Positions 49,805-64,000 of a stretch of DNA of 64,000 bases are shown here, piece by piece. The DNA lies in assembly GCA_900239685.1 (NCBI GenBank), contig OENT01000195.1, forward strand, positions 101,404 through 165,403, read 5' to 3'. Under the pieces are notes generated by a model that worked only from the letters and a program-made list of their open reading frames with translations, did no database searches and was not told where the DNA came from. The stretch is from Rotaria macrura. Lineage: Eukaryota > Rotifera > Eurotatoria > Philodinida > Philodinidae. Numbering within the stretch: the stretch's first letter is position 1; every line of letters begins with the position of its first letter. A program made the position numbers and the translations under genes.

Positions 49805-51218
49805 TCATGTGAATAGCTTAAGTGTATTCAAATCGAACAATGTCAATGTGTTGACTTTCTACAATCTATTGTTGATAATCTTATCATGTATATGTTTTTG
49901 ACATGAAGAAATAATGAGTGCACTTGACAATACTTAACATGTAAACTAGTCGTATAAGATATTCTCGTGGTCGTGATTTTGAGAATAATTAGAAAACTTC
50001 AAAGTATGTGAATGCCTTGACACATAAACAGTTTCAAGTACTGGATCTTGTCCTTGATTTATCATTTACATAACATTACTATCATAAAAATATGTAGAAT
50101 ATATACATGTATAGAAAACATTCTGCTACAACAACCTTGACTGGTTCTCTGATGATACTGCGTCATCTATTAAAATATCTATCGATGAGTATAAACATCA
50201 ATCATAATCATTAGCTATCTTATAATAATTCAAAGGAACATGATGACGGAAAATAAGATTAATACGTCAATTAATTTTTAAATAAATCACGATCAACGAT
50301 GTTAACTTATCAAGAATGCAGTTTAAAAAACAATGTGAAATGAATATATGAGATAGAAGTTTATGGATAACTCTTGAGAAACAGTCTAGCATGTAGGATT
50401 TAATATTTCAATAATTAATCACGTAATTAATTCGAGTAAATTAAATGAAAATCAATACTTTCTTTTTGTAAGCTATGTTGTATGCCATCGAAATGTTGCT
50501 TATTTCTGAAATCGAGAAATTCAACTAGATTATAATACCCTCTGATTATATTAATGAATTTTAGACATCTCTGATAATAACAACATTTAACTACGTTCAA
50601 TAATACCATGAATTTTTCATCATTTATCTAACTATAACAAATTTAATGACTAAAGTATAATTGAACAATATTTTAGTCTAGATAATTTTGTATAATACCC
50701 AAGAATGAGAACTCGAATTTCTTCAAAAAAAAAATACTCTCGATAATTGTTGATGATCGAGATCAAAATTGAAAAAGGTTAACTGATAACGTCTACGACA
50801 TAATTATTTATGCATTTAAAAAAAGAAAATACCAATGATAATAAGTTTGGAATACATACTCACTTTTTTCATCATAATACTGTAATTTATGAAATCGATG
50901 TTGTTACTTATTTCTAATCAAAATACAGATCCTACAGATTATCATAGAAGTTCTATGGAAGGTAAGAAATTTCAATAGAACAGCGTCACATACCGTTGTT
51001 AAACTTCAATCTAGAGTATGAAACATAATTCACGAATCGTAATGTAGAAAATCGACGTAAATTATATTTATAAGATTAAATAGTCAAAGTCAATGCATAA
51101 ATAGACAAAGAACAAGAGAGAGAGAAAGAATGTGAATGAATCATTGATATTTTCATCTATTGGATATGTTTGTAAATGAATTGAACAGACAAAATAAAAC
51201 AATAGAAAAGTTAGTAGA

Positions 51219-54200
51219 ATGACTAGAAATTATCAAGAAATAAAAAATGAAATCCAACGAATCGAAGGACAACTTGTTGTTGCAAAACAAATTTGTCGAG
51301 AAAATGTATTTTTATTTTTATTATTGAATTTTTATTGCTGTTGTCTAACTTGATAGGTAAAAGAGATCAATCGTTTGCAACATGAACAAGACAATGATTA
51401 TATTCTTCAAGAAACAAATCGTTTTTTATCAATGGCATCACTCAATTCAAATGAACATGTCGAACAATTTAATCAATTAGTAAGTTCAAATTAAATTTTT
51501 ATTTTTCAATTTAAATCATACTTGTATTAGCTTCGTTTAGTTTATCAACAAGAAAAACACACAACAAATACTTTAGAAAACACGATACAATTTAGTGAAC
51601 AAGAAAAACAAGTAGATGACTTTTATTTTTATTCAAATTTAAAATTATAATTCTCTATCTCAGCATCATCATATCTTCTTTCCATATGAGTTGAGCAAAA
51701 TAAATATTACATATATAATGACGTTTATAATTGACCTTGCAATCGGATTCCATTGACCATTTTTGCGTACTTACTTTGTTTGTCATGTGTTCCTATCCAA
51801 CATTATTTCAGTCATACTATTATAAAGCACATTAAAATTGTAAGATCTTATTCTAAATTGTTTTTCTTTGTATTTCTCATGTACTAATCAATCATAATTG
51901 AAATATAGTAAGCTCTGATTGATTGAAAAAGACGTAGAATAATTTTAAAAGTCGCGATGTTCTATACTACACTGTCGAGACATTGCATTCATGACAATGT
52001 TTAAAGTATAGAGATTAAATATTAAACGATTTATTATTAGAAATAAATGAGTTCATGCTTACTATCAACAATTTGAAATAGAAAGAATATCCATGTGACC
52101 TAGAGACCTGCGTAATCAATTATTTTTTATTCTGAGAAACCCGACTCGGACTCTGAAAATTTCTGTTTTTTTTAACTCCGTCTCCGAGTCTGTCGGAGTC
52201 AGATTTTGAGCCTACCCACAGTGTTTCTAATGTGAGCACACTAAAATCTTGATCTTTCAACAAATGTCTTTTGTCAGCATGTGTTTTTTTAACCTTACGT
52301 GTTGTATTCTTTTTGTCTATTAAGCCCTACTATGACGAAAAGTGCTTTATGTTTTTCAATTATTCCGGATTACTTCACGCTTAGATAAATGTCTGAATAT
52401 TAATGTTAGGTTCAAGTGTAATGATCGAATGAGAAAATTGAAAATCTGAAGTATAAAAATCATTCGATGAATAGATGATAAATGATTGTTTTCATCTCAT
52501 ATATAAATGTTTGAAACGTCAATCAATCTGAAATGCTTAGAAGAATGAATGTTTTTGAAGCTGTTTTCATAAGCCAATTTATAATAACAGAAAATAAATA
52601 AACAAGTTTCGTTGGTTTGGGGTGGGTGGAAAAGAGTGAAATTCAAAATGTCGGAAAAAATTCAAAGGAGGACAATAGCGAAAATATGATATGATGGACG
52701 AAATGAAAACGAACAGAAACATCCGATTATTAACAAGATGTAGTTACAAAATTCAATAGTTTTTGTTCGTATTGGTCATTCATCGAATAGCACATTTCAA
52801 ATATAGATTCTGAAAATAGTTCATTTAACATTCAGACACTTGAGATATCTTTTGCTATATCGAATAAAGTTAATCCATTAACATAATTTGTGATAATTAT
52901 TTATTTCGATGTAATAAAACAATAATCTCGAAAAAAGATTGGATTATCACTATTAATTGAAATTAAAAGAAAAATAAATGTGAAAACTTCCGACTTATGT
53001 CCGAGAGTTATGTGTACTTCAAAAAGTGAATGAGACAAATTAGTCATTCTAGAATGTGTGCACAGAAGAAGTATCTTGATAAATCTTTTTGGGAATCTCC
53101 AAAACTACTGGTCATCTCAGACATATCTAGGCAATTTCGTTTCTAGATGCAGTTTTTGTGCATTTTGAGACATTTCTCAGCCGATGTTCTTTTAGAAAGC
53201 TTGATTTGGTTCGAAACTAATATCAGATTCGGAATCAGCGTTAAAAACTGAGTCAATTTATATACGTTGTGGATAATTCTGAGAAAAAAGGTTTTTTTGA
53301 AAAAATCCCTGTACACCCCCTCAGGGATTATTTGGTCAAAAATGCCAGTTTTTTCGATAACTCAGCCATTTCTTGCCGGATCCTCCTCATCTTCGAACTC
53401 GACCGAGATATTCATGAGACAATTCTGTGCACAAAATTTCAGCTCAATCAGATGTATTTGTTAATAGTTATTGTGTATACGGCCGGCCGGACACACTGAC
53501 CGATTCTAGAGTGTACTCACTTTTTGAGTACACAATATCATTTTTCTAAATACACTAGCCGTATTCTTTTTTCAATCAATAAAACAGCGTAAACCATGAG
53601 TTACAAGAATGGAAATGATCCCCTCTCAGTTTTTCTTTCAGTTCATTTAGCCAAGACCGATGGTTTCTATTGATATGAAATTTAAATCAAATAATCTTTG
53701 TTTGTATTAGATAGTGACGAAATATAATTCTGAATTAATTTCAAAAGGCATGAGTATCGAACAGTATCTTTCTTAATTCTGATCAACTTCATCAGAATTT
53801 TTAGACCAGCTATCGTCGAAAACAAACGATAAAACAGTAGAATTCTATTAGATAATAGTAAAACAAAAAACTTTGGCAATCAAATTTCATCTTTTCGTTT
53901 GTTCTTTCCCTATGAACAAATCTAGTTGCCTGTACATGCTATGATATAGAACGACGCATCACATGAATTGTGCTGATGACTCGGTATCATTTTCATCTAC
54001 GATCCTACGATCAGATTGCAATATGATTTTCAGCTATCTATCTTGTACATTAGTACAGTTGATTTAAGATTGAACCTATAAATTTTCTATTATTGGTTCT
54101 AAGCATAAACTTGATTATAGATTATCAATCTGCTGTTTTTCTATCGATTTAATTCAATATGACAATAAGAAATCATGTGATATGAGAGTCGAAGCAGTGA

Positions 54201-54735
54201 AGCGATTTCAAAGTTCATAGTGACTCATCGTCATGGTTCAGTCATTTTCACCAGTAATACACGTCTATGTTCTAATATATACTTGAGTATCTTCCAGAAA
54301 ATGAAAATAATTGAACGAAGAGAAATTTGAAATCATATACTTCGTATGGTCTTATCAAAGTGGAATATTTTATAGGTTGAGAATCAATGACATTTCTTAT
54401 CTCTATCTAGAATGATCGATACAATTCAATACTTGCTGATTTATCATCAAATATTACTGAACTTGAATCGCTATTTGACCATGCAGAAACTTTATTGACA
54501 CAACCAATTACATCTATTCATATGCTCAATCGTAAGTTCATGTAATGAATGATGGTAATCAACAAATGTCTACTTTATAGATACGATATCACTGCAAGAT
54601 ATAGAAAATAATTCTTTAAATGATCAAACTAAAATACAAGATTCAATGCAAATCACTGATCTTCAACAACGTATTGATATGATGCGTGAAAAACTTACTA
54701 AGATTCATCAATGTGATGATTGTTTGGTGCAATAA
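51219..54735 (+). CDS. Small coiled-coil protein, family not recognised
   Basis: The only plus-strand gene seen. Exons: 51219-51305, 51357-51479, 51531-51611, 54411-54531, 54581-54735; phases agree and give 188 residues. The protein is hydrophilic, rich in Gln, Glu, Asn and Lys, with heptad-like helices (for example EIKNEIQRIEGQLVVAK and TDLQQRIDMMREKLTKI). It ends in a small Cys cluster (HQCDDCLVQ). No signal peptide or membrane segment is seen. Introns 1 and 2 are about 50 bp, whereas intron 3 is 2.8 kb and carries repeat copy C. The stop codon lies inside an AATAAA (54731-54736). The role is unknown; a structural or cytoskeletal subunit is possible. The consistent splice phases and uniform coiled-coil content support a real gene. 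Confidence 0.7.
52138..52215. repeat. Degenerate GACTCGGACTC-type repeat
   Basis: Short units GACTCGGACTC, CTCCGTCTCCGAGTC and GTCGGAGTCAGA repeat in both orientations inside intron 3 of the coiled-coil gene. They look like a decayed foldback or simple satellite. Confidence 0.45.
52970..53532 (+). mobile_element. Non-autonomous repeat family, copy C (intronic)
   Basis: The third and most diverged copy of the family at 5503-6050. It has the same terminal motifs (GTGTACTTCAAAAAGTGA at the left, CACTTTTTGAGTACAC at the right) and small insertions near 53170-53215. Both internal palindromes are damaged (CGGCCGGCCG remains), and the small reading frame has lost its ATG and gained a stop. Confidence 0.7.
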
Positions 54736-56768
54736 ACAAAACACCGTATGTCTCGTGGATACTTATGTGTCATAGATTTCTTCGATTTATAAAGAAAATA
54801 CGATAACTGATGAAACGAATACACTGTTTGTCGATAATGAAATAATGACTCGAAAATAACTGAGTATATGAAATATTATTTCTCTATTGAAATTATTCTG
54901 ACAGTATCATCTACTGGACTAGCTACACTATGAAATATGTTCATTATTCAAATTTCATTTCTCTAACATCGTCTCTTCACGAGATTTCTGCATGCACGAA
55001 ACACAGAAAATGATCATGTTTTTTTTTTCATGTACCCGATAGTATTAATCAACTCATCAATACGTAGTTGATTCATTCAACTTTATTTTCTATTGGATGA
55101 TACAGATTTATATTATTTACTCACAGCAAAAATTTCAAATCAAATATATCTATTCTTAATGAAATATAAATTTCACAAACGATGCGTTTATTTTACAATA
55201 ATGTCCGCATAACAGGTTCAATGTCTTGACTACGAAGCAATGTTTTTCAAATGGCTTTCAGTTAAAATTCTTCCCTCTACAACATATATATCTTCAATTG
55301 AGAAAAATCTGATGAATTCACTTGAACAAGTTCGATCAGGATTTATATAAATCCTGTATAGAAATGTTTATGGATTTTGCTTTTTGTTTATTAATATCTC
55401 CGTGCATCTTTGTTAGGTTTAAGTAGAGCAGTGTTTCTATCGGATTATTCATCTATCGAACAATGATAAACAGAGGATCAAATTAAGTTATTCTTAAATT
55501 TCATTCGATTTTTTCGACGACCATGAAATTTACGTATGTGAAGGTAATAGTTGGATCATTTATCAAGATTGACTTAACATCTGCTCGATGAAGAACATTA
55601 AATATTAATCAGAAACTTGTTAAAAGAATATCGTAGAAATTGTTCTTCTTTGGGTTGGTTAGCACATCAAGTCTTTCGTTCAATTAGAATTATTTAAAAT
55701 TCATCTCTGTTATCTAAAGTTAGAAAAATAATTAACAACAATATTTTTTGTTTGCATCCACTCAGAACATTTACAACATTCAGATTTGTCATTGTCATTT
55801 TTATAGATATTTGTATCACTCGATCAACATGAAATAGAATCCTAGTGTAGTAAGTTTAATAATAATGAACCTCAAGAAATCGAATTACTAATCATTGAAA
55901 CATGCCTGTATATTAATTATCGTCGCCAAAATTGCAATTTCACAAGCAGTTAACATTTCGATTTGATTAAAAATTTAGTATTTGCATTCATTAACTACTG
56001 AAAAAGAAATGATGTTATTTGAATGAGTCATATGTTTAGGAAGAAGAAAAAATCCTTGTCTAAGTTCGATTTTGCTTCGCTTAAGAAATCGACCTGATAA
56101 GATTTTTGTTTCTATTAAAAATGAAAGTCAATTGTTAAGTTTACTCTTATTCTCAATCCGATAGACTAAGATTAGTATGAATTGAAGATGATTTTCATTT
56201 CATCATGTATTTGTCATCAATCAGAAACTAACATAAAAGCACATGACTGGTTTTTTTTTTTTAGTTTATCTGATGTGATGCATTCGATAGCAGGTTGTCA
56301 TTGCGATGATAATTATGCATGTCTTTAAAGTTTTACTTGTTTATTTTTTAAAATGCAAAAGAACAACAAGTCTTGTCTAGTTTAGTTTATGATTGAATAG
56401 TTCTCATTCAAAACGGCGAAGACAATACAAACATTTTTATGGTAAATAAATACAGAGAAAAAAAAACATGGAATTAAGTACAGATCATTCTCACATTTAT
56501 CTTTTTTGTATTTATACATAAAGATTTAAAAATAAGAGCAAATAATAACAATTGTACACTGCTGAACATTCTCCGTTGTTTACACTGCGTTTGAAACAAG
56601 AAATGATGATTCATTCATTCTCTTATTGATATAGAAGCATATATATATACTACATGAATATATATATATTTGAACGGATTCATTCTCCCAAAAAAAAGTT
56701 AAAAAAAAGATCTCGCCAGTATTCAAATGCTGTATCAGATATTTAATTCTGTTTATTTTTATGCTCGT
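54736..56768. other. Convergent intergenic region
   Basis: Two kilobases between the 3' ends of the coiled-coil gene (+) and NUDT9 (-). It is AT-rich with short TA runs near 56640-56680. A minus-strand AATAAA at 56752-56757, about 12 nt after the NUDT9 stop, is a likely poly(A) signal. Nothing else is recognised. Confidence 0.55.
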
Positions 56769-59253
56769 TTACCAATGAGCTTCATGGATATTGGCAACTC
56801 GTTGCAGAAAATCAGAATGACTTGCATATAATTGTGTTTCAGAACCGAGGTCATGCCAAAATGCACTTGATGCATCACTACCACCATGAACATTTATTAA
56901 TGCAAGATGTTCTTTGTTACCATCATGAAAATTGTATGCTTAAAAATAAAATCATTTTTATAGATTTATAATGCAGTGATTTGAGAATGATAGTTCGATT
57001 AATGAAATTGAATCGTTTATTCATGGAAACAACGTTCATCTCATGAGAATAAATAGAAAAATCGCCATCGATTCCATTTTCTGAATATTTACTTTCATAG
57101 AAAGATGTACTTGTCCTCAAGTTACATGAATAATTGACTTCATGCTTAACATAAACACGAGACAAGCTCGTTGAGTATTTTCTATTGTGAACTATGTGAA
57201 TAATTCTAATCGTTCAATGATCACTTTTTTTTTCAGAACTCAACTTCTGGCTAGTTTGAAATCAAAGAATAATTTTAAATGAAACTTATGTGTAAAATAA
57301 TTCTTGCGTTAGAAAATGCTCTAAAACTATGATAAATGTTTTGAAAAATCAAAATCATTCTAAACATTCAATAGCACACTATCTGATAGATGTCGTCTCG
57401 ATTGGAAAACAGATCCAGAAATGACAAGTTCTTTCTCTTGTTGTTCAACATTATTTTTTCTCTTCTCATCAATATTATTAACATAATAATAAAATTAGGT
57501 GCTCCGAAAATTTCAATGTTACTATACTTTGAAATCACCATCATATTTTATCAATAAAAAAGAAAAACATTATAATACTGAGATAATTGTTGTTATCATT
57601 TATTTCAAGTTAATTTTTATACTAAGGAAAAAAATCGGATTTTCGTTCACGAAACTTACTTATCACACTACAGTTGAATTTTAGGAAAGAAAGTCGGAAT
57701 CATGTTTAACGCGGATAAAATACTCATCGAAGTTTTAGAGGCTCTCGATGAATTAAAATTTTTTCAACTCGGGCTCAGAATTCGAACTGTACTTATAATG
57801 TCTACAAGAGTTTCTCGTATGACTCTCATACTTGTCCCAATGTTTGCTACTAACACTGTCTAATATTTCTTACACAATTTAGATGCCGGTCTAATAACAA
57901 GCATATCATAATCAACTGTCACCATCACAAAATTGCCTGTTTAGTTACTCATTAAGCCAAGGCCAGTGGGGCAAACTTTAATACGTTCTATTTCCTTGAC
58001 GAGTACAACGGATTCTATGCAAGGCAGTGTCAAAAAAAATATGCCTTGGGTATTTATTAAACAGACTTTTTGATTATTGAAATAAGAATTTTTCTCTCCA
58101 AAAACATGAGCACTAGTTCACGTCTGTACTCATCGATACATATAGATGTAACAATCTATAAATAGAATACGAATTAAACAAACTCGCAGGAGCCTTAATT
58201 TCTCACTTCTTACATAAACGATTTAAAAAAAATCTATTTTCAAACGTGATACACATGACAAGTTCTTTTTAATATTCATACCAGTTGTTTCCATCCAGCT
58301 ATTATCTGTATTTCTATGAAAAACAAAATCAGACAACAATAGATTCTTTTGCATATTAATTATATGTATGCTTTTCAATACCTTGGATCATCAACATAAC
58401 CACAGTAAATTCTAATACCACCATTCTCAAATATATCTTTGATAGTTGCCAATAACTCATGTTTTCCACGTTCATCTAAATCTGGAAAATTGAGTGTTTC
58501 TTCTTGAAATTCACGTTGTAATGTATCTGTAACTTTCTCCTTTTTATCAACCATTCCACCTGGTATAGCAAGGTCATTAGTATCTTTACGTCGTATACAC
58601 ACAAATTGTAGAATTCTTTTCTTTGTTTGTGGATGAATTAATATTTGATCATTCTCATCACGTTTCCATCGTGTAACAATGGGATCAGCAGCATGATTTG
58701 GTCCGAAATGACCTACAGAAAACATAGTATAGAAAATAAATTGTTCTTCTTTTTTTTGTGGGGGGGGGGGTGGGCAATGGGATTTCTAATATTCAACTAT
58801 ACCAAGATGTCCTTGACCAGTAATACCAGTTCGTCCGCATGGGTTTTGTGGTACACCTCCAATAATTTTATACACACCATGATAAGATCGTCGATCACAT
58901 AAACGATCATCTAAATTCCATGGTATCTCAACACTATGATCGCGTCGTGGGTCTCGATCAATATATTCTTTAGTTGATGTTCGAATTTTTGCCGATGTGA
59001 ATTCAATTGGATGATAATTAAATGACGATGACCATCGTACTTTTTCATCGGGTACAACTGTTCGTGTTATTAATTCTTGATCTTTGGTACCTGTGCGAGT
59101 AAATTTAGCATTGGCACACGCAGTCGTAGATTTGGTTGAATCACATACTTGACCACAATTACGACATTTATGATGTCGAGGAATACGATTCATTTCATAA
59201 TCATTAATACGTGTACCTATGTTGATACCGATTCGAGAAAGTAATTGTCCCAT
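56769..59253 (-). CDS. NUDT9: NUDT9-like ADP-ribose pyrophosphatase (Nudix hydrolase)
   Basis: The family splits ADP-ribose into AMP and ribose 5-phosphate. Exons (minus): 58803-59253, 58382-58712, 58282-58313, 56769-56938, giving 327 residues (human NUDT9 about 350). The Nudix box is GGMVDKKEKVTDTLQREFQEE from about residue 202, with the REFQEE core intact, so it should be active, unlike the degenerate box of the TRPM2 channel domain. Other family marks are GRTGITGQGHLGHFGPNHAADP, VDDPRNTDNSWMET and the C-terminal LYASHSDFLQRVANIHEAHW. There is no TRPM2 channel region. The N terminus starts MGQLLS, a good N-myristoylation signal, rather than a clear mitochondrial presequence, and has a Cys cluster CRNCGQVC at residues 30-37. 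Intron 1 contains a G11 run on the plus strand (about 58760-58770) and intron 3 is 1.3 kb. Confidence 0.93.
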
Positions 59254-60131
59254 GTTTTCTTCGCTCTAGCAAGTAATAAATAAATATCCTATTTGTCAAA
59301 GACAGCAAATATAAATAACATCTAAAAGAATACTCATATTTAACATTTATCAATCTTCACTTTAGAAACCCTAGACAGCAATCGTTTGTGACAATTATGC
59401 ATTTGTTGTTGTGTTTTTCTTTTTCATTTTACTTAAGTACTATTAGAATTACGTGCGTCTTCATTATCCCTCTTACCTAGTGACGTCTATGTACAAACAT
59501 CTTAACAGGAAAACAAGCTCATAGAGTGTCCGCACATCAAAATTAAGTTAAAAAAAAGCGTTGTTCGTTGCGATGTTCCACTCATCTAAATCTCAATTTG
59601 CTGTGACGCACGCGTTGCCAAGTAATGAAGGCAGAGCGGAATTGCAGGAAAAATCTAACATGAGAATTCTCACGTTCTTCAACTTATAAGAAAAAGAATA
59701 AAATATTATATTTCATTGTTATTTATTTTATACATCTTGTGCATGTGTATCACAGAAGAAGAAAGAAAGAAAGAAAGAAAGAAAGCAAAATAGAGAGGTG
59801 GACCTTCGCGTACAAAAAAAAATATTGAAAAGAAAAGAAAAGAAAAAAAAAGAGAGATTGTTTGTAATGCTAAAACATGAAAAGAAAGCGCGAATACAAT
59901 CTTTTTAAAATCAATAAAACTTCATCTTTCCCACATAAAATTACGTCAATGCATTAAGAAACAAGATATTTATATCTATTTATAAGATTTGTTTTTTTTT
60001 CTTTTGAACTGCAAATGAGAAAAGAAATGATGAACAGAGCAAAAAACCAACGAGAAAAAAAATAATCAGAATAAGAATAAGTTCATATAATTTGGCATTG
60101 AACATGCGCGGACAACTATCAAGAAAAAGTT
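59254..60131. other. Intergenic region between NUDT9 5' end and GOLPH3 3' end
   Basis: About 880 bp with the presumed NUDT9 promoter and a (GAAA)n microsatellite at 59756-59785. Further A/G-rich stretches lie near 59828-59855. An acceptor-like TTACTTGCTAG ends about 14 nt before the NUDT9 ATG. No coding sequence is seen. Confidence 0.55.
59756..59785. repeat. (GAAA)n microsatellite
   Basis: About seven GAAA units in tandem, followed downstream by imperfect AAAAG units. Confidence 0.85.
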
Positions 60132-63331
<3,200 letters not shown>

Positions 63332-64000
63332 ACTTTATTTGTTACTATCCAAAACGATAGAAAGAAATTTGTCTTCTAAAATAGAAATAAACATGTACAC
63401 AATCAAGGTCAGCTGATTAATAGTTAAGTGTACACTGCCTTAGTACAAATTCAGAAGAAGAAAAAGTTGCACAAACGATCAGTTGATTATTTGTCTGTCT
63501 CGATCTCTCTCTTTCTCTCTTTCCACTTTGTACAAGATAAATGTCATCTATCATTCATTAAACATTAATTAATGTAATGAAAAAACCATATGATACTTAT
63601 GTTTATTTTCTTCGTTCATTTCATTGATACAGTGATAGACAAAACGATTGAATGAGTCATGCAATATATATTAGCTTATTATTTTACAAGTAATAAGAAG
63701 TAAAAATCTGAATAAATATATTCACTCTGTGTGGACGATATTTTCGAAATATGAGTAATTATAAGGAAATATATATCTAGGAAGCGTGAACGAAATGGTA
63801 CATTATCGGTGAATAACGACATCTGTTGCAATAGGGAAAGAAATCAAGTATAAAAATTCATTCCTATCGTCTTTACTTTTATTCTGGGAACCAGCAAATA
63901 CACCATAATATCTTGTCATGCATTCAAGGAAACATATAGAGCCATGTGGGGAAAATGCGGAAGGAAAATCTAGGATGTTTTGTATAATGCGTGTATCTTT
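63332..64000. promoter_or_regulatory. Upstream region of GOLPH3
   Basis: The presumed promoter and 5' UTR. An acceptor-like TTCTATTTTAG lies about 45 nt before the ATG, and a CT-rich tract lies at 63503-63522. No TATA box can be singled out and no other gene is seen up to the window edge. Confidence 0.4.

Larger units (their letters stand above)
43327..51218. other. Gene-poor region upstream of GPCR copy 2
   Basis: About 7.9 kb. 43600-46610 aligns with the region upstream of copy 1 and holds a perfect CRE-like site. A CTG run followed by poly-A lies at 45639-45674, a GA run near 47778 and a TA run near 48503. A TTAA-bounded element covers 49200-49804. No convincing gene is seen in any frame. 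Confidence 0.55.

Noticed and set aside
49553..49816. 87-codon plus-strand frame
   Set aside because: It crosses the 41-N gap, so the frame has no meaning.
56769..59253. Reading the NUDT9 gene as part of a TRPM2 channel
   Set aside because: The Nudix box is intact, the protein ends right after the Nudix domain, and no channel-forming region is next to it.

Overview
This window looks like the nuclear genome of a small invertebrate. It is AT-rich, and its genes are split into many short exons by mostly 40-100 bp GT-AG introns, with a few 1-3 kb introns that carry repeats. Gene content (PPIP5K, MESH1, NUDT9, GOLPH3, aminergic GPCRs, an R-SNARE, a multi-PDZ scaffold) is metazoan. Compact introns, same-strand runs of close genes and acceptor-like sites just 5' of start codons would fit a bdelloid rotifer such as Rotaria or Adineta, where spliced-leader trans-splicing is known. 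The taxon is an inference. I rebuilt exon models by hand from reading frames, splice sites and protein-family similarity; every model keeps phase across all its junctions.

Layout. 288-7649 (-): a 13-exon scaffold with eight PDZ domains (NHERF/PDZK1 style). 10415-12192 (-): MESH1/HDDC3, a (p)ppGpp/NADPH-type HD hydrolase. 12524-20758 (-): PPIP5K/VIP1, a 27-exon inositol pyrophosphate kinase/phosphatase ending 331 bp upstream of MESH1. 22808-24133 (-): a synaptobrevin-like R-SNARE with an unusual C-terminal extension, starting 54 nt after the stop of the preceding GPCR. 24188-27457 (-) and 39367-43326 (-): two paralogous amine-type GPCRs in a tandem segmental duplication with units of about 7 kb about 15.2-15.9 kb apart. 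Their first three exons are nearly identical while exons 4-5 and the upstream DNA have diverged. A single N at 27733 next to a third copy of exon 1 suggests an assembly problem there. 51219-54735 (+): a small unrecognised coiled-coil gene, the only plus-strand gene. 56769-59253 (-): NUDT9 (ADP-ribose pyrophosphatase). 60132-63331 (-): GOLPH3.

Between and inside the genes lie non-autonomous mobile elements: a three-copy family of about 550 bp with palindromes near both ends, each copy inside a long intron of a different gene; a 105-bp hAT-type MITE with a perfect 8-bp target duplication; two elements bounded by TTAA; and a 337-bp foldback rich in GATC motifs. About 11 kb (28.2-39.4 kb) and 8 kb (43.3-51.2 kb) upstream of the GPCRs have no recognisable gene. 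Parts of these two stretches align with each other and may hold regulatory DNA.

Functionally, PPIP5K, MESH1 and NUDT9 all act on pyrophosphate-containing signalling molecules. PPIP5K and MESH1 are adjacent on one strand and could be co-expressed. GOLPH3 and the R-SNARE belong to Golgi and vesicle traffic, and the PDZ protein and GPCRs to membrane signalling. No defence system, CRISPR array, tRNA or rRNA was seen.
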